A stretch of 64,000 nucleotides of DNA, taken from positions 20,126,875 through 20,190,874 of the forward strand of contig CM063247.1 in assembly GCA_032158295.1 (NCBI GenBank), given 5' to 3'. Shown here piece after piece: positions 24,694 through 36,619 of this stretch; within the stretch, counting starts at the first letter, position 1, and every line of letters begins with the position of its first letter. The stretch comes from Pycnopodia helianthoides (lineage: Eukaryota > Echinodermata > Asteroidea > Forcipulatida > Asteriidae). Position numbers and translations under genes: made by a program. The notes under the pieces were generated by a model. That model saw only the letters and a list, made by a program, of their open reading frames with translations, ran no database searches and had not been told where the DNA came from.

Positions 24694-25363
24694 TATATGT
24701 TTCTCAAATTTATTGTGAGTATGGGGAGTATTGATATCATACAGCAGTCAAAACTTGAGCTGCAGTTAAGTAGATGCACAGACCTGGACATTATGGTGGA
24801 TACAGTGCCCATGGTTCATGCATTTAGCAGGCTAACAACTGGACTGTTGTTGCCATTATACCTTGTTGCATTGAGCAGGGTCACTGATGTGAAATTGGAT
24901 CACTGCCATTATGCTGCACACAGGGTCATGGGAAATGCAAATGGATTGTATTTCACTAGTGCATGTATTTACAGAATACTGGGGCCATTGGACTCTACCA
25001 CTTAGGGTAGAATGGGTTGTTCAGACGAAATTTGTCCTAATATTTAGGGAAACTTACTGTACATTCTTGAGTAATATTTAGCAATTATCAATCTACACGT
25101 ACGATAAAATATTCTGATGTTGTTAAACGATCATCGAAAGAATTGATAACTGTTTCATAATGCAAGTACTGAGCAGCACATTCCCCCACTCCAAAATGAC
25201 TAGTGCTGGACTACTGGGAAACCACACACTAAGAAGAAAAAAGACAGACTAGAGAAGCATGGAGGAAGAAAAAAACAGCAATTTTACTGACTGTAGAAAC
25301 AGCAAAGTAACGCCATCATACTAAAGCTTTTATTAGGAGTTTGTTGCACAGGCCGTCCCCAAT
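24694..25363. other. upstream region of the piggyBac-type gene
   Basis: A 102-codon frame at 24697-25005 has no recognisable domain. No clear TATA box or transposon terminal repeat was found. In-frame TAG at 25334 closes the transposase frame upstream. Confidence 0.4.
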
Positions 25364-28087
25364 ATGGAAGGAGATGGAGGAAAGACTAAATTGGCAATGG
25401 GCAAAGATCCTGCTGCTAAAACACACAAGAGTCAACTAGCCAGACAAGAACTGAGAGAAGCACTCAAACGAAGTGGTATGGAAGCCAAAAGACCAATGAC
25501 TTCACGACACCATCAGGCTGCTGTGGAGGTTTCGAAGGAGGAAGAGGAGTTTTATCTTGACATGATTGTTGACAACCTACTGCCGGACAAAGAGGCAGAG
25601 CACGTAGTGGCAGAGTGCAGACGTGGTGTTGAGCACAAGGGTGGGGAAGAGGAGAGTGGAGGAGGGGAGGGGGAGGACAGACCAGAGGAAGGGGGAGGAA
25701 GCACACACAAGGGGGGAGCGACAGGAGAGGAAAGAATTGAGGAGGATTGTGTAAAAGAGGAAGTTGTAGAAATGGAGGTGAATGGAGACATGGCGGAAGA
25801 TCAAAGAATTCAGGATGAGGATGAAGGAATTTGGGAGAATAATCCAGACAGGGGACAGATGAGGAAAGGGAATGGAAAACAGCAACCACTGAAGCCAGAC
25901 CATGACCCTGACCCACCCCAAGAAGGTGTTGAAGTGTTTGTCCCAGACTACTTGGGTTGGACTCAATCTCTCAAGAAGGTGAAGGTCCAAAAGTTTAAGG
26001 GAGCAAAACCAAAAGGCCCCACCTTCCAGAAACACCAGTCCCCAGTAAAGTACTTCCTGCAGTTTTTCAGTCTGGATATGTTCACCAAGTTGACAGAGTG
26101 GACAAACTTTAATCTACTGATGGCAGGGGAGCGCACACCAACAACCGCCCAAGAAATCAAAGCCTGGTTTGGAACAAGAATAGTTATGGGTCTGGTGCGC
26201 ACGTCAAATTACCAGGATTATTGGTCTACGGACCCAGGTTATTACAACCGGCTGATAGCCACAACCATGACTCGCAACCGGTTTGATATGCTCTCTAAGC
26301 ACCTTGCCTGTGCTGATCCGAAGACCAACCCTGAGAATTACCTGCTCTATGACCCATCGCAGTTCCTTGACAAGGAGCACCAACATGCCTCTATGAAGAA
26401 TATGCCACTCTATCCCATTCAACCCCTCTGGGATGACGTCGTTTCCAGATGCAATGCCAACTTCAACCCGGGTCAGCATTTAGCCATTGATGAGGCCATG
26501 GTCCAATATTCCGGGTTAAAAAACAGTGAAAAAGTTTTGTCCATGCCCTTGAGGCAAATTAGAGCCTGCTTCAAAATTCACGCCATGGCTGGATCTGCTA
26601 CAGGGTACATATCTAACTTTATGGTCCATCCATATAAAGAGGGGAAGCCTGCAAAGATGCTTGATATCACAATGGCTGTTGCAGCTCCCAACATGGGTCG
26701 TTACCACCACATCTTCACAGACAAGCAATACACATCAGTGGCACTCGCCCGGAAGTTACTGTCCAATAAGACCTACCTCACGGGGGCCGTTAAATCCTCC
26801 AGCAAGGGGCTGCCAATAGAGTTCTCATCCAATCGTGTCAAGAACCCCATGTACTATAAGAAGGTGCATTCTTTAAACTCTACAGACACCTTGAATATGA
26901 TTTCAGAAACTTTGACAGTAGTGTCACTCTGTTGTCAAAACAAGCTCATGATGAGCTGAATGTTTTACTTTGCAAGTGCAAACAAGCTTTTTCATTATTT
27001 ATTTGGCCTCATCAAAGGTTTTGTATGCAAGGGGTCTTCTGTAAACTCATACAACTTGTTGTTATTACATGGACTGTATACTGTTTCCTAATGGTATCAG
27101 TCGGTCATATAGTTTTGTTTATTATTTTTTCAAGTTTTCCGTTGCTAAGTGCTAACATTATAACTGTTTTTGTTTGATTAGGCAAAAAGGCTGAACAAAA
27201 TGCCACGGGGAACCTTCTACTTACATATAGTTTTGTTATTTTTTCAAGTTTTCCGTTGCAAAGTGCTAACATTATAATGGTTTTTGTTTGATTAGGTAAA
27301 AAGGCTGAACAAAATGCCACGGGGAACCTTCTACTCCCGTCAGCATGGCCAGATGACATGTGTGGTTTGGAAAGATTCCAGTATAATTGAACTGCTTAGC
27401 ACGGCCCACCAGGGCTTTCGTGATCGGAAGGCAGACATCCTCAGCAGAAAGATCATCGACAAAAGTGGACGGCAGAAGGTTACCACCATTCCAGTGCCTC
27501 ACCAAGTTGTAGATTACAAGAAGCACATAGGAGGGGTAGATAGGGCAGATCAACTTCGCTCATTCTACTCCTGCTCTAGGAAATCTCAGCTGTGGTGGCG
27601 GAAGGTGTTGTATTTCCTGATCGATGTATGCAGGGTCAATGCCTGGATCTGTTACTGCCATCATCATCCCCAGGACAGACCAGACTCCTCAGAGGGTGAG
27701 GACACCCAGGCGAGTGGCAAATCAAACCAGAAGACCCACGCCGGCTTCACCATGGATGTTGCCAAGGGACTGATAGCTGGCTTCTCCACAGGCAATGTCC
27801 TCCCGCAGTCGGACACCAGGCCCGTTTCGTGCTCGCAGCCTCACTGTAGAGAGAAAATGCCGGGAAAGTATGCAAAGAGATGCAGGTGGTGCGTCAGGAA
27901 GAAACTGAAGAACTCGGCCGGCCACACCCCCATGACGCGACACGGTTGTATCATTTGCAATGTCAATCTGTGTGAGGGAAGATGCTTCCTTGAATTCCAC
28001 GGTGCTAATCATGATGATGACACTGAAAATGCTGAAGAAGAAAGTGAAGCATCAAGCCGACCACAAGCCCTGGGCCCAATTTCATAA
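25364..28087 (+). CDS. piggyBac-type transposase (PGBD-like), two exons: 25364-26860 joined to 27296-28087
   Basis: The predicted protein has 762 residues and should act in the nucleus as a DDD-type cut-and-paste transposase specific for TTAA targets, or be a domesticated derivative. The start ATG has a purine at -3 and G at +4, and is the first Met after an in-frame TAG at 25334. Residues 1-50 are Lys/Arg-rich and about 50-170 are acidic, Glu/Gly-rich low complexity. The transposase domain starts near residue 226. Catalytic aspartates are D376 (AIDEAMVQYSG), D453 (FTDKQYTSVALA) and D581 (GGVDRADQ). About residues 678-733 form a Cys/His-rich, probably zinc-binding, tail typical of the family. 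The proposed junction is AAG|gtgcat at 26860/26861 and gattag|GTA at 27295/27296, phase 0. It restores one frame through the third Asp and is inferred, not proven. Both exons lack frameshifts or internal stops. The C-terminal L-G-P-I-S-stop lies inside a MITE. AATAAA occurs at 28558. Family assignment is firm; activity is unknown. Confidence 0.85.
26861..27295 (+). other. intron of the piggyBac-type gene
   Basis: This 435-bp GT-AG segment separates the exon carrying the first two catalytic aspartates from the exon carrying the third. If unspliced, the first exon runs on to a TGA at 26957 and gives a 531-residue protein lacking D581. The donor gtgcat is weak, and the acceptor follows a T-rich tract ending tttgattag. 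The splice is inferred from frame and family homology. Confidence 0.6.
27106..27334 (+). repeat. tandem duplication of the 3' splice site and exon 2 start
   Basis: Copy A (27106-27220) and copy B (27224-27334) are near-identical. They differ by a 4-bp indel and a few substitutions, and the main offset is 114 bp (38 codons). Each contains the polypyrimidine tract, the AG acceptor and the first codons of exon 2 (KRLNKMPRGTFY). Only copy B continues into the open exon. Exon use from copy A (after AG at 27180-27181) stays in frame but hits TAA at 27275-27277. Confidence 0.9.
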
Positions 28088-28266
28088 AGCTGCTTCAGCA
28101 GAAAATAATGCTTTACAATTTTCTGCTAAGCAAAAAATAGCGGGATACCAGTCACAGATTGTATTTGTGAAATGGCATTTTGGCTGGCGATCGTATTCTG
28201 GTAAGCATAATTTTGCTGTGCTTAGCTATTCTTTGTGCTTAAACAGCTCTATCAAATTGGGCCCTG
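28070..28266. mobile_element. 197-bp MITE (long GGGCCC family) overlapping the transposase stop
   Basis: The ends are CTGGGCCCAATTTCATAAAG and CTCTATCAAATTGGGCCCTG. The interior (ACAATTTTCTGCTAAGC, GGGATACCAGTCACAG) matches the outer element at 45338. The first 18 bp encode L-G-P-I-S-stop of the transposase frame. Confidence 0.85.
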
Positions 28267-29355
28267 GTGGGACGCCAGTCTCCGTTGCACTACATTGACA
28301 GGCGTTATATGCAAGAGAGGAGTCCACTGGGCTAGCCGACCACATGCTTACAACACTGCATGACTGTATCAACCATTTCCTTTAAAACAAATTTAGGCTG
28401 CATGGAAAATCAAGTTCAGAGAGAATCTTCCTATTATTATTAGGAATCTTATAAGAAATATATGCAGAGTAACTTAGAGAAGAAAAAAACTTACAGAAAA
28501 AACCTACAGTTAATGGAATTAATCTCAGTATACAAAATCTTACTCAACCTTGTAGGAAATAAAACCTACGGTTGTTAATCAGTGAGTTTTGATGATGATG
28601 ATAATGATGACCACATTCTTGTTAGTGGCCTTATGTTACCAATACCAGACCAAGTGAATTACCTGAATCACCTCCCAAAGCTGACTTGGGTTTCACATTT
28701 GTAATGATATTGTAATGAAATCAATGACGCCTCAAAAGCAAATTCAATCTCTGTAGCTCTGAAGCCTCAGGAAACCTGTAAACAAAGGTGTTTTTTGTAA
28801 TAGAATCAGAAACACCACATTTAGGCCTACCCTTTTTTCTTGTAGGATACATATCCTGAGGTCATTGATACAAACTATGATGGGATCTTTCATTGTTTTT
28901 CTAAATGTTCCAAGTACAAGCGTTGCAAGAAACTATTCGAACACGGAACAAACAAAAACTAAATCTTGTATTACTAGTGTGCTGCACAGTGTCACCGTGT
29001 CAAAGTTGTGGGTATATAGCCCAAAAAGCTGAGAGAGAAACTTATAGATACAAAATATTTTGTTTCATACCATGAGTGATTAAAAATGTACCATATGCCA
29101 GAGGGTTACTTTTAGTGAAGAATAAAACCATGCATGGCCCCCTGCATGGTATCGAGTTCTGGTAGCCAAAAATTACCCAAGACAAAAAGGGTGTTAGTTA
29201 AAACTAACAGTTGTATTCATGTCTGACCTGTAAACCATCGGGAAAATAAAACCCCTAAAGTCAGCCATCAAAAGCCTTGAATGTACATATGTACCCTTTT
29301 TATACAAAGATGTCTGTGAGCTCAGTAAAACTTTAATTCATAAACACGTATGTAG
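28267..29355. other. no gene recognised; downstream of transposase
   Basis: It holds AATAAA at 28558, a (GATGAT)n-like patch at about 28591-28610, and otherwise AT-rich sequence. No right-hand transposon end could be assigned. Confidence 0.45.
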
Positions 29356-29393
29356 TACCATAGAGCAAGGAATCTATTCCTTGCTCTATGGTA
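29356..29393. repeat. perfect 18-bp hairpin with 2-nt spacer
   Basis: TACCATAGAGCAAGGAAT, then CT, then its exact reverse complement. CATAGAGCAAGGA also occurs near 41412 and 42341, so these arms are probably the ends of a dispersed family. Confidence 0.85.
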
Positions 29394-30849
29394 GTACTGA
29401 GTAATGAAAAACTAATACATGTACAACATGTATTATCCTGGGATGAAATGTGATATTAGGAATTAGTGATTGGTGTATACTCTTTTACTCTTTGCACACC
29501 CATGCTCGAAGGACTGTCAAGGAAGGCTTGCACTTGTCTAATTTCACCATAAACATGTACAAAAGGGAATTACAGTAATATACAATCGCATATAAAATAC
29601 ACTGCAAATGCATCATTTCAAGATTATTATTAATTATTAAGGGGTAAAGATTAACAGAAGTTGAAATGTGTTCACCTTGGGCAAAATTATCCTGTGAGTT
29701 TTGTTAAATGGGTAACACTTTGCTTTGTATTCATCTTTGTAAACGGAAGTATGAATCAACAGTACAAACAAGCAACCCTTGCCCCATTATATAAGGCCTT
29801 TTCCTAATCATAATTCAATGAGATTGTATTTTACCTAGACCTACTCATTTCCTCTTTCCAGCATGCGCAAAATTCCCGTCCTGTGGATCTATTTAAAATA
29901 TGCATGGATCCTCAAGTGACAACCTATCACGGCATCATGCTCTGTGCTTCAGTTGAGCATCGCCTTGAGCAACATGTTTATTTTCATATTTATATCACAG
30001 GCTAATAATGTACGGAGAGTTCATTATTATCATCCGGTACGATGGGTACATCATCAGCAATGTGCAATGAGGAGAAACTAATTAATAGGAATGGACGGTG
30101 TCACGATATTTTGAAGAGAATGTGGAGGTGACAGCTTGAGTTAAGACCACATTGAGGAGTGAGTCTTCAGGGATGATTACAACTTTATCATTTGGAGGAC
30201 ATTAATTCCAATCCTTTTCATGAACAGTATAAGTACCCTCAGTTTCACCCCAATAGATAGTTCCTACTTGACGTTGAACAGTGTAAAGTCAGCCATCTTT
30301 ACGGGTAAATAAATCATTTTCTGAACGCACCACTATGCAGCACCCAGGAATTCTACTATCCAATTCCTTGCTTGATTGGTCAGTGAACGCGGCGTAGAAA
30401 AATGTGAATGCTTGCTTCGGCTTAAACCAAAACCCAAGTTGCCCCATAAAGATGGTGTCTGTCAGGAACCAGAGAATGGAGTTTTTTAAATGAGAGAAAA
30501 AAGTATGGTACACGCCTTGTCAATACCCTTCCTTTTAACTACTCAGTTTAACTCAGCCTAGTGTCAGCAACGGTAATATATTTTGTGTCAGTCAAAGGCG
30601 GCCCATGGCTTTCTGTTTTAACTAATTGAGGCTATGACGTGAAAGCTTTGAACATTATACAGTCCAGTTTTAGTGCCACAAACAAAATAGCTTGGTTGTT
30701 TGCCGACTTTGCTAAAGGCAATGTTAGCAACGCATATACTATTTTATAGTAAAATAAACCTCCAGAACTTTAATAAAATTGTTCCTTACTAATTAATCAG
30801 ATTCCAACTGGCCACCAAGCTGCTGCTTTGACTCTCACTACATTTTTAC
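29394..30849. other. no gene recognised
   Basis: This is AT-rich sequence. The open frame at 30289-30513 (minus) has no domain I recognise. Confidence 0.45.
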
Positions 30850-31000
30850 CATGCCTGGAATTTCATCCTTGGAGAGGGCAAGGCCATTTTCAGTTTGCGA
30901 AAGGCTATTGGAAAAAACATAGAGTCTGTGGGAAACTTTTGATGGGGCACAAAAGGCCAGGACCGGAGGCAACCATGGCCTTCATGCACTTCCAGACCTA
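30850..31000. mobile_element. diverged AGGCCT-family MITE
   Basis: It starts CATGCCTGGAATTTCATCCT and ends CACTTCCAGACCTA. The interior blocks AGTCTGTGGGAAACTTTTGA and GGCAACCATGGCC follow the same order as 51820. Confidence 0.65.
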
Positions 31001-31179
31001 GATAACTTTATGCTGACTGCTTTCCAATAAAATTGAGGAAATGGTTGTCACAGATTGGAATCTATTGCATTGTTCTTCTAGACAATTTATCATTTCCTAG
31101 ATCCTTCCTATAAAACCAAGTCTAAGACTTAATAAAAACTTTCAGGGACACTTCGCTTAATAATAATAATAATAATACA

Positions 31180-31520
31180 AGACATTTATATTGCGCATAA
31201 TGCAGGAGCCTCTATGCACAACACAAACATAAAACAATGAAATGCAAGCAATTGTTACAAAAATAAAGATTCAAACAAATGACTCTTTAAAAGTCCCTTG
31301 AAAATCTGAAGAGAGTAAGTTTGGCGAGTATAAAGAGGTAAGTTGTTCCATAATAAAGGTGCAATGAAGTAGAAGACTCTTTGACCATAGAATCTAGTGG
31401 AAACAGTAGGGATTGGCGAGCAGAACGAAGAGGATGAACAGGAATATATTTTTGCAGAAGATCAGATATATAGACAGGAGAAAGGCCATGAAGAGCTTTG
31501 AAAGTGATGAGATTTAATTT
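31180..31520 (-). pseudogene. LINE reverse transcriptase C-terminal fragment, frameshifted
   Basis: Minus-strand translation gives FKALHGLSPVYISDLLQ, then LRSARQSLLFPLD, and after a frameshift FYFIAPLLWNNLP and SLQIFKGLLKSHLF. This order is the standard C-terminal part of CR1/L2-type reverse transcriptases. It is 5' truncated and broken. A (TAA)n microsatellite at about 31157-31175 sits at its downstream edge. Confidence 0.8.
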
Positions 31521-32689
31521 TTACGCGATGCGTAAAGTAGAGTTCTTGTAAGATTGTTTAGTGACATGTTGTTGCTGATTTTATTTTAAAAAACTGAACC
31601 CTTGAATTGTCGGGACTACAAGGTTTTTATTTTTTTAATAAATGAATTTGCCCACATACTGCCATTGGGATTGGGTTGAAGAAGTGAATTAAAGATCATC
31701 TTCGCAAACCTTAACATTTGTTTAAATCCCACAAAAGGGCAATCATTTGACATTTGAAAGTTCAATTTTACAATGAGACTCAAAGGCACAATATTATTTG
31801 GGGCATGCAATAAGGATCATGGTGGGGGGGGGGGGGTGCTCTTAACATTCATACTATTTTGTTTGACGGTGGGGACAAGGTTAATGGGATGTGCTTAGGC
31901 CAGACAAACAATCTGAACTTTCAACTGAGAGCGCAGGACATTTTACACAGATCATTACGGTAAACATTTTTAGATCATTAATCATTGCCTCCTAACTATT
32001 TCGATGGGGGGGATCCTGCTCAAGTAAGTATTCCTGGCCAGTTTGCAGGCTGATGGGGAGCTTGATGGACGCCGGCTAAATGCTTAGCTGTGACACCCCA
32101 GGGTGGCCGTTATACGTCAACTGATCAGATTCAGAACATTGCCGAGCTATCAAGTTCATACGTGTCATAGACACCAAGAGTAATATCTCAAGTATGACAG
32201 GAATGCACAGCTCTTTAAACTGTGATAAATTATAGCTCCCCCATTATCTTAACGAATTTACCTCAAGAGCGTTGATATGACGTCAGCAACAACTGGTCAA
32301 CATTTGACAGCCCGAGTAGCCGCCAAACCACGTAATGATTTTCTGGTTATAAATTGTACGCCGCTAATTGCATTTGCTGAACTCAAGGCTTTTGTTTCAG
32401 TGCATGATGCCGTGCAACATGACAATGTTTTCGCAATGCGCAAACAACCCAATGTTTTTTAATAAGCTCTGGCTCGTTAATTTTACACAACGGATGTCAA
32501 TGATATTGATCTTATAAAAAAATCATTGCTCTATCATCTATGATCCAATGCAACACAAGTTAAATATTAAAGGTCTACAGACTCATGACAGGAACCACAA
32601 TAAAGTGTACCACTTGGCGTCCGTCACATACAGTTTTTCCAATGGTTGTAACTTTTTTTTAAAATTTGTTTTAGCAAAATATTTGTAAT
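31521..32689. other. no gene recognised; G-run at 31823-31836
   Basis: No domain, RNA gene or clear repeat beyond the homopolymer. Confidence 0.45.
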
Positions 32690-32822
32690 TTGGGGTTGAA
32701 CAAAGCAAAATTTACCAGATTTGAATCAACGACCTCCGCATTAATGTGCCAGCGCTCTACAATCTGAGCTGTATAGCCCTATGTTGGCATCTTCCTATTT
32801 TGTCAATATCTTTTTTCAAGGG
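32690..32822 (-). mobile_element. tRNA-derived SINE, diverged copy
   Basis: The minus strand shows AGGGCTATACAGCTCAGATT, then TGTAGAGCGCTGGCAC and a mutated B box GATTCAAATC. It matches the 2100 copy, including the flanking GACAAAATAGGAAG block. Confidence 0.65.
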
Positions 32823-35309
32823 TGCCAGTCAGAAGCCGATTTTTTTTTTAAATCACCCTGAAATTTCCATTAAAAATGGATGGAAAAAGTCACCTACCTT
32901 TTCATTCCATTTTTGAGTAATCACAAAAAAAAGTTTTCTCATCAACTCAAATTAATTTTAGTATAATCCTGCATGTCCATTCACTGTGTTTAAACACTTT
33001 TGGGTGGTTTCAGACACTTAAAAAAAAGAAGGTTACAAACATTGGAAGAAACTGCTAATGTGGCAGTAGAAAAGTGGTACCCTTTATTGTGTTTTCTGTC
33101 TTTTGCATTAACTGAAGTTACTTCCACTTACTACAAGACAGTACGGAGGATAAACAATTCATTTTCTCATATAAATGATATCTGCTCTAATTGTAGAGGG
33201 CATTTTTTCTTGAGGGCCAATCACAGCTACTGATGAGGGTATAAGTATTAACGCAATAGACTTCAACTACGCTGTGGTCATCATTGCAAGTAATGTGTGC
33301 TGGTTCATAATTGTACAATCATCAATTACATTTCAAAAACATTTAGGTAATAACACTTAAAGCCCGGTTCATACTTCACGCGAAGGCGAATGCAAAGCAA
33401 ATGACGGGACGCAAACAATCATGTACGCGCTGTTTTCCAACTATGACGCAAGGGACTTCGCTTTACTTTTGCAATTCGCCAGGGTTAAGTTTGTGATCAA
33501 TAATAGCACATAAAGTTCAGGAATACAGACCCAACATTGTGCCGTCTCATATGAATATGGATCACACTAGACTAAGAACAAGGAAGTAGCCACAAACCCT
33601 GGTGCTATTTATTCTCACAAAAGTTTTGATTACGCAGACTACATTTAGTCGTGGCAAGAAATTTCTCCGATGTAAACAGCTCAAAACAGAATTATTTTCA
33701 CTCATGCAATGAATTAGTTCTAACTCCAAAAATGGAGCAATACTCCAAATCAATTCATGCCTGTTTGGATCGTGATTTACAAGCAAATCAGACTTTTAGA
33801 CTTTGAAAGCTTATAGAAAAGGGACATTGCTCTTTGGGCGTAGCTCTTTGAGTGTCCTGTAGAAAAATAACCTTTAAAATGTCGTAAACACTGTTTAATC
33901 CCTTCGTGGAAACTCATTGGCATAAAGCCAAAGCCATTACAATACAAACTAAAGATGTATATCCCCTCCAGTTGGGATAATCAGATTGTGCTCACAGTCA
34001 GTAGTGAACTTCAGCAGCACCTATAGGCAGCTAAACAATCACAGCAGGCACCCGTGGAGAACATGACTTGCCTAAAATCTAGCTCAAGTTCACATCTGTG
34101 CAATATGGACAACTGCATCTGTAGTACCATCCAACAACACGATATTCCCTAAAATAGTTATCAACACTAACCTTTAAAGCATTAATTGACACTAACTCAT
34201 GTTCACAAAAATCCCTTGACCATAAGATGATTCAATACCAACCCCTTAGGTCTCTGATAAAATTGGCAGGGTCCATGTCTAATGAGGGCGATTCAGCTGT
34301 GCAGTACCTGAATCCATCAAACCAAAGAGAAAGGCAAAACCAGTGACTTGATTTTCATGAGAATCAAGTTCATACTACAGACACCATCCTTGCTTTATGG
34401 TTCGAGTCACCACAGACCCCCATGTTCAGAAAATTCATATTCCACTCATCTTTCAGAAAGAAACAAAATTGTGATACCATCCGACTTGGGTTTCACCAGG
34501 TGACCATTCTCACATCTACATTTGGGTTTATACAGCAATGTACAGTATTTACCATAGAAACATTATGTTGTCTTTGAGCTAATTAAAGTTATTTTTACAG
34601 GCGGAACAACACCTGGCCACAGCCTGGCAACTGTTTTACTGTTGATGTTAGTTGTAGGGTGGTATGCCAACAATGCCCCTATCAAAAGATCGGGTAATGA
34701 CGAAAATAATAAGATATCAAGTAATCAACCACAAGGGAAAATAGTAAGACTTACAGTTATGGATTAGTCAGCATGGATTAAGTATCTTTCGGATTCCTCA
34801 TTAGGTCTTTCATGGTTCTTCGTAAAATACATCCTAATATGGCTGTGTTTTGGCTGTTTATGATTACACTAATTGACCAATTTTTTGCTTGTTTTATTGA
34901 AGAAATTGACAAAGTTTGGGGGATTTTCAATAATTTAACTAGAAAAAAGGATTTTGCGATAAAATTTTCGTTGTGTAAATAAAGAAAGCAATACTAACTG
35001 GTCTCGGAGCTATTTCTCCTCTATTTTAACCCTTCAGAAAATTGTGTTCGGATCAGTCAGTGCCATATAGAGGAAAGTCAAGTATATCTAACAAATTTAT
35101 GAAAGAGTACACTTTCCCAAACCTGTCATTATAGTGTGAAGTTTTGATGAGTCAGCTGCAGATTATTGATGACAGGGGTGCAAGTACAAAAACCAATTAG
35201 TTTGGAAAACTCTAATCAGGGTATCAATTTCGTTACAAATACAACCGCCATCACTAAGGTCTTCTCATGTAATGAATTGGGTGCTGGATAAGTCAATCAC
35301 TCATAAGAT
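32823..35309. other. no gene recognised; one-sided MITE end at 33357
   Basis: TTAAAGCCCGGTTCATACTT at 33357 looks like a MITE terminus, but no clean right partner is visible before about 33500. Short open frames at 33000 and 33562 are unremarkable. Confidence 0.4.
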
Positions 35310-35620
35310 CCTTTCACACCAGACGAATTTCCTGAGAAATTCATTTGACCAATTTCAATTCTTCCAGGAAAATTAATTTGACTTTATCACACTTGAATTG
35401 CTAACCCTGGCAAACTCCTGGAAGGAGCCATTCTTTTCCCGGGAAATAGCTACCCCTGCTTGGGAGTATAGGGTTATGCCAGATAACCCCGGGTTAGGAT
35501 GATGAGTGTTAATTTTTCACATGGAAATTGCATTAAGTGTGAACGACAGGTGGCAGTGGAAAAATTTCCGAATTCCTGAGGTTTCATTTCCTGGGAATTG
35601 GCTAGGTAGTGTGAAAAGGG
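35310..35620. mobile_element. 311-bp MITE with CCTTTCACAC ends
   Basis: The left end CCTTTCACACCAGACGAATT faces the right end AATTGGCTAGGTAGTGTGAAAAGGG, and inner TTTCCTGAG/CTGGGAAT blocks also face. No coding capacity. Confidence 0.65.
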
Positions 35621-36619
35621 CTAGAGTTTTTGTTTCGCAGTCATGTACAACTTTCAACGCATCTGTGCCATGCAGTTGTACCACAGCTCTTGCTTAGGGT
35701 TCAGAAATGTTTTATTTTTGCAAATGTGAACTGCACTTGGTTTACTAAGAAATTTATGCGGTATGGTCAAAGGATGTCAAGGGGTTATACAAACATTTCC
35801 CCAACTGAACAAGCTAGTAAGATGAAACCCTGACCCATAAAAAAAAGTAGCCTCTGTGAGTTTACCACAGATTGCTAGTAATTTATCACTTCCAGGTGAG
35901 AGAAATTGGGTCAAAAACGTGTTATTTTAATGTGACCTTTTTGTTTTACCCAAGAACCCAAAAATGGTCTTGGTTTTGTCAAAAGAGGGTGGATCTTAAC
36001 TGTCACACTATGACATGAGAAATGTGATGTTTGCGGTTCTTTGTTTTGTTATTTGGGGAGATATACATTCTTTCTGAAGCTTGTCACACACTGGAATTTT
36101 TTGCTTTTTTTTTACCTCTACACTTACAATGATTCATTGCAACTTGCAAGTGTCAAAGAGAAATGCAACACTAGGAAGTAATTGGTTTTGACAAGAAATA
36201 TTTACATACTCGTATGTTCAGTACAGAAACTAACATCACGAACAGAACCTTAGGCCTAAGTGTAATTGCTTAATATGTGAAATGATACAAAAACCTCATA
36301 TGGTTTTTGAGGCATTGCATGGTGATGTATCAATGTATATTCGGTTTGCGGTAACACCATGTGTGTATAATTATCTACTGTGCTGTGTAGATTTTGTTGT
36401 TAAGAGAACTTGTCTTGCTATTTGTTCTACTACCGCGGAGCAGATTTATATATTTATTTTAATACCATTGTCCAAACTTTCAATAGATATAAAATGTTTA
36501 TGCTCGTTTTGACACAAGAACATATTTCAACATTTTGGCCATGGGAGTTTTAATAAAACACAGATTAAATCTTTATGAAACTGAAACAAAGACCAACTTA
36601 AGGCCTATTTAAATAACTA
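35621..36619. other. no gene recognised
   Basis: No domain, RNA gene or clear repeat was seen. Confidence 0.45.

Noticed and set aside
25464..26035. Long open frames on the minus strand under the transposase
   Set aside because: They mirror the purine-rich acidic N-terminal coding region as Pro/Leu/Ser-rich frames, with no domain; they are antisense shadows.
28382..28385. TTAA as the right end of the piggyBac element
   Set aside because: The reverse complement reads TTAAAGGAAATGG, similar to the MITE ends, but no matching left end was found upstream of 25364.
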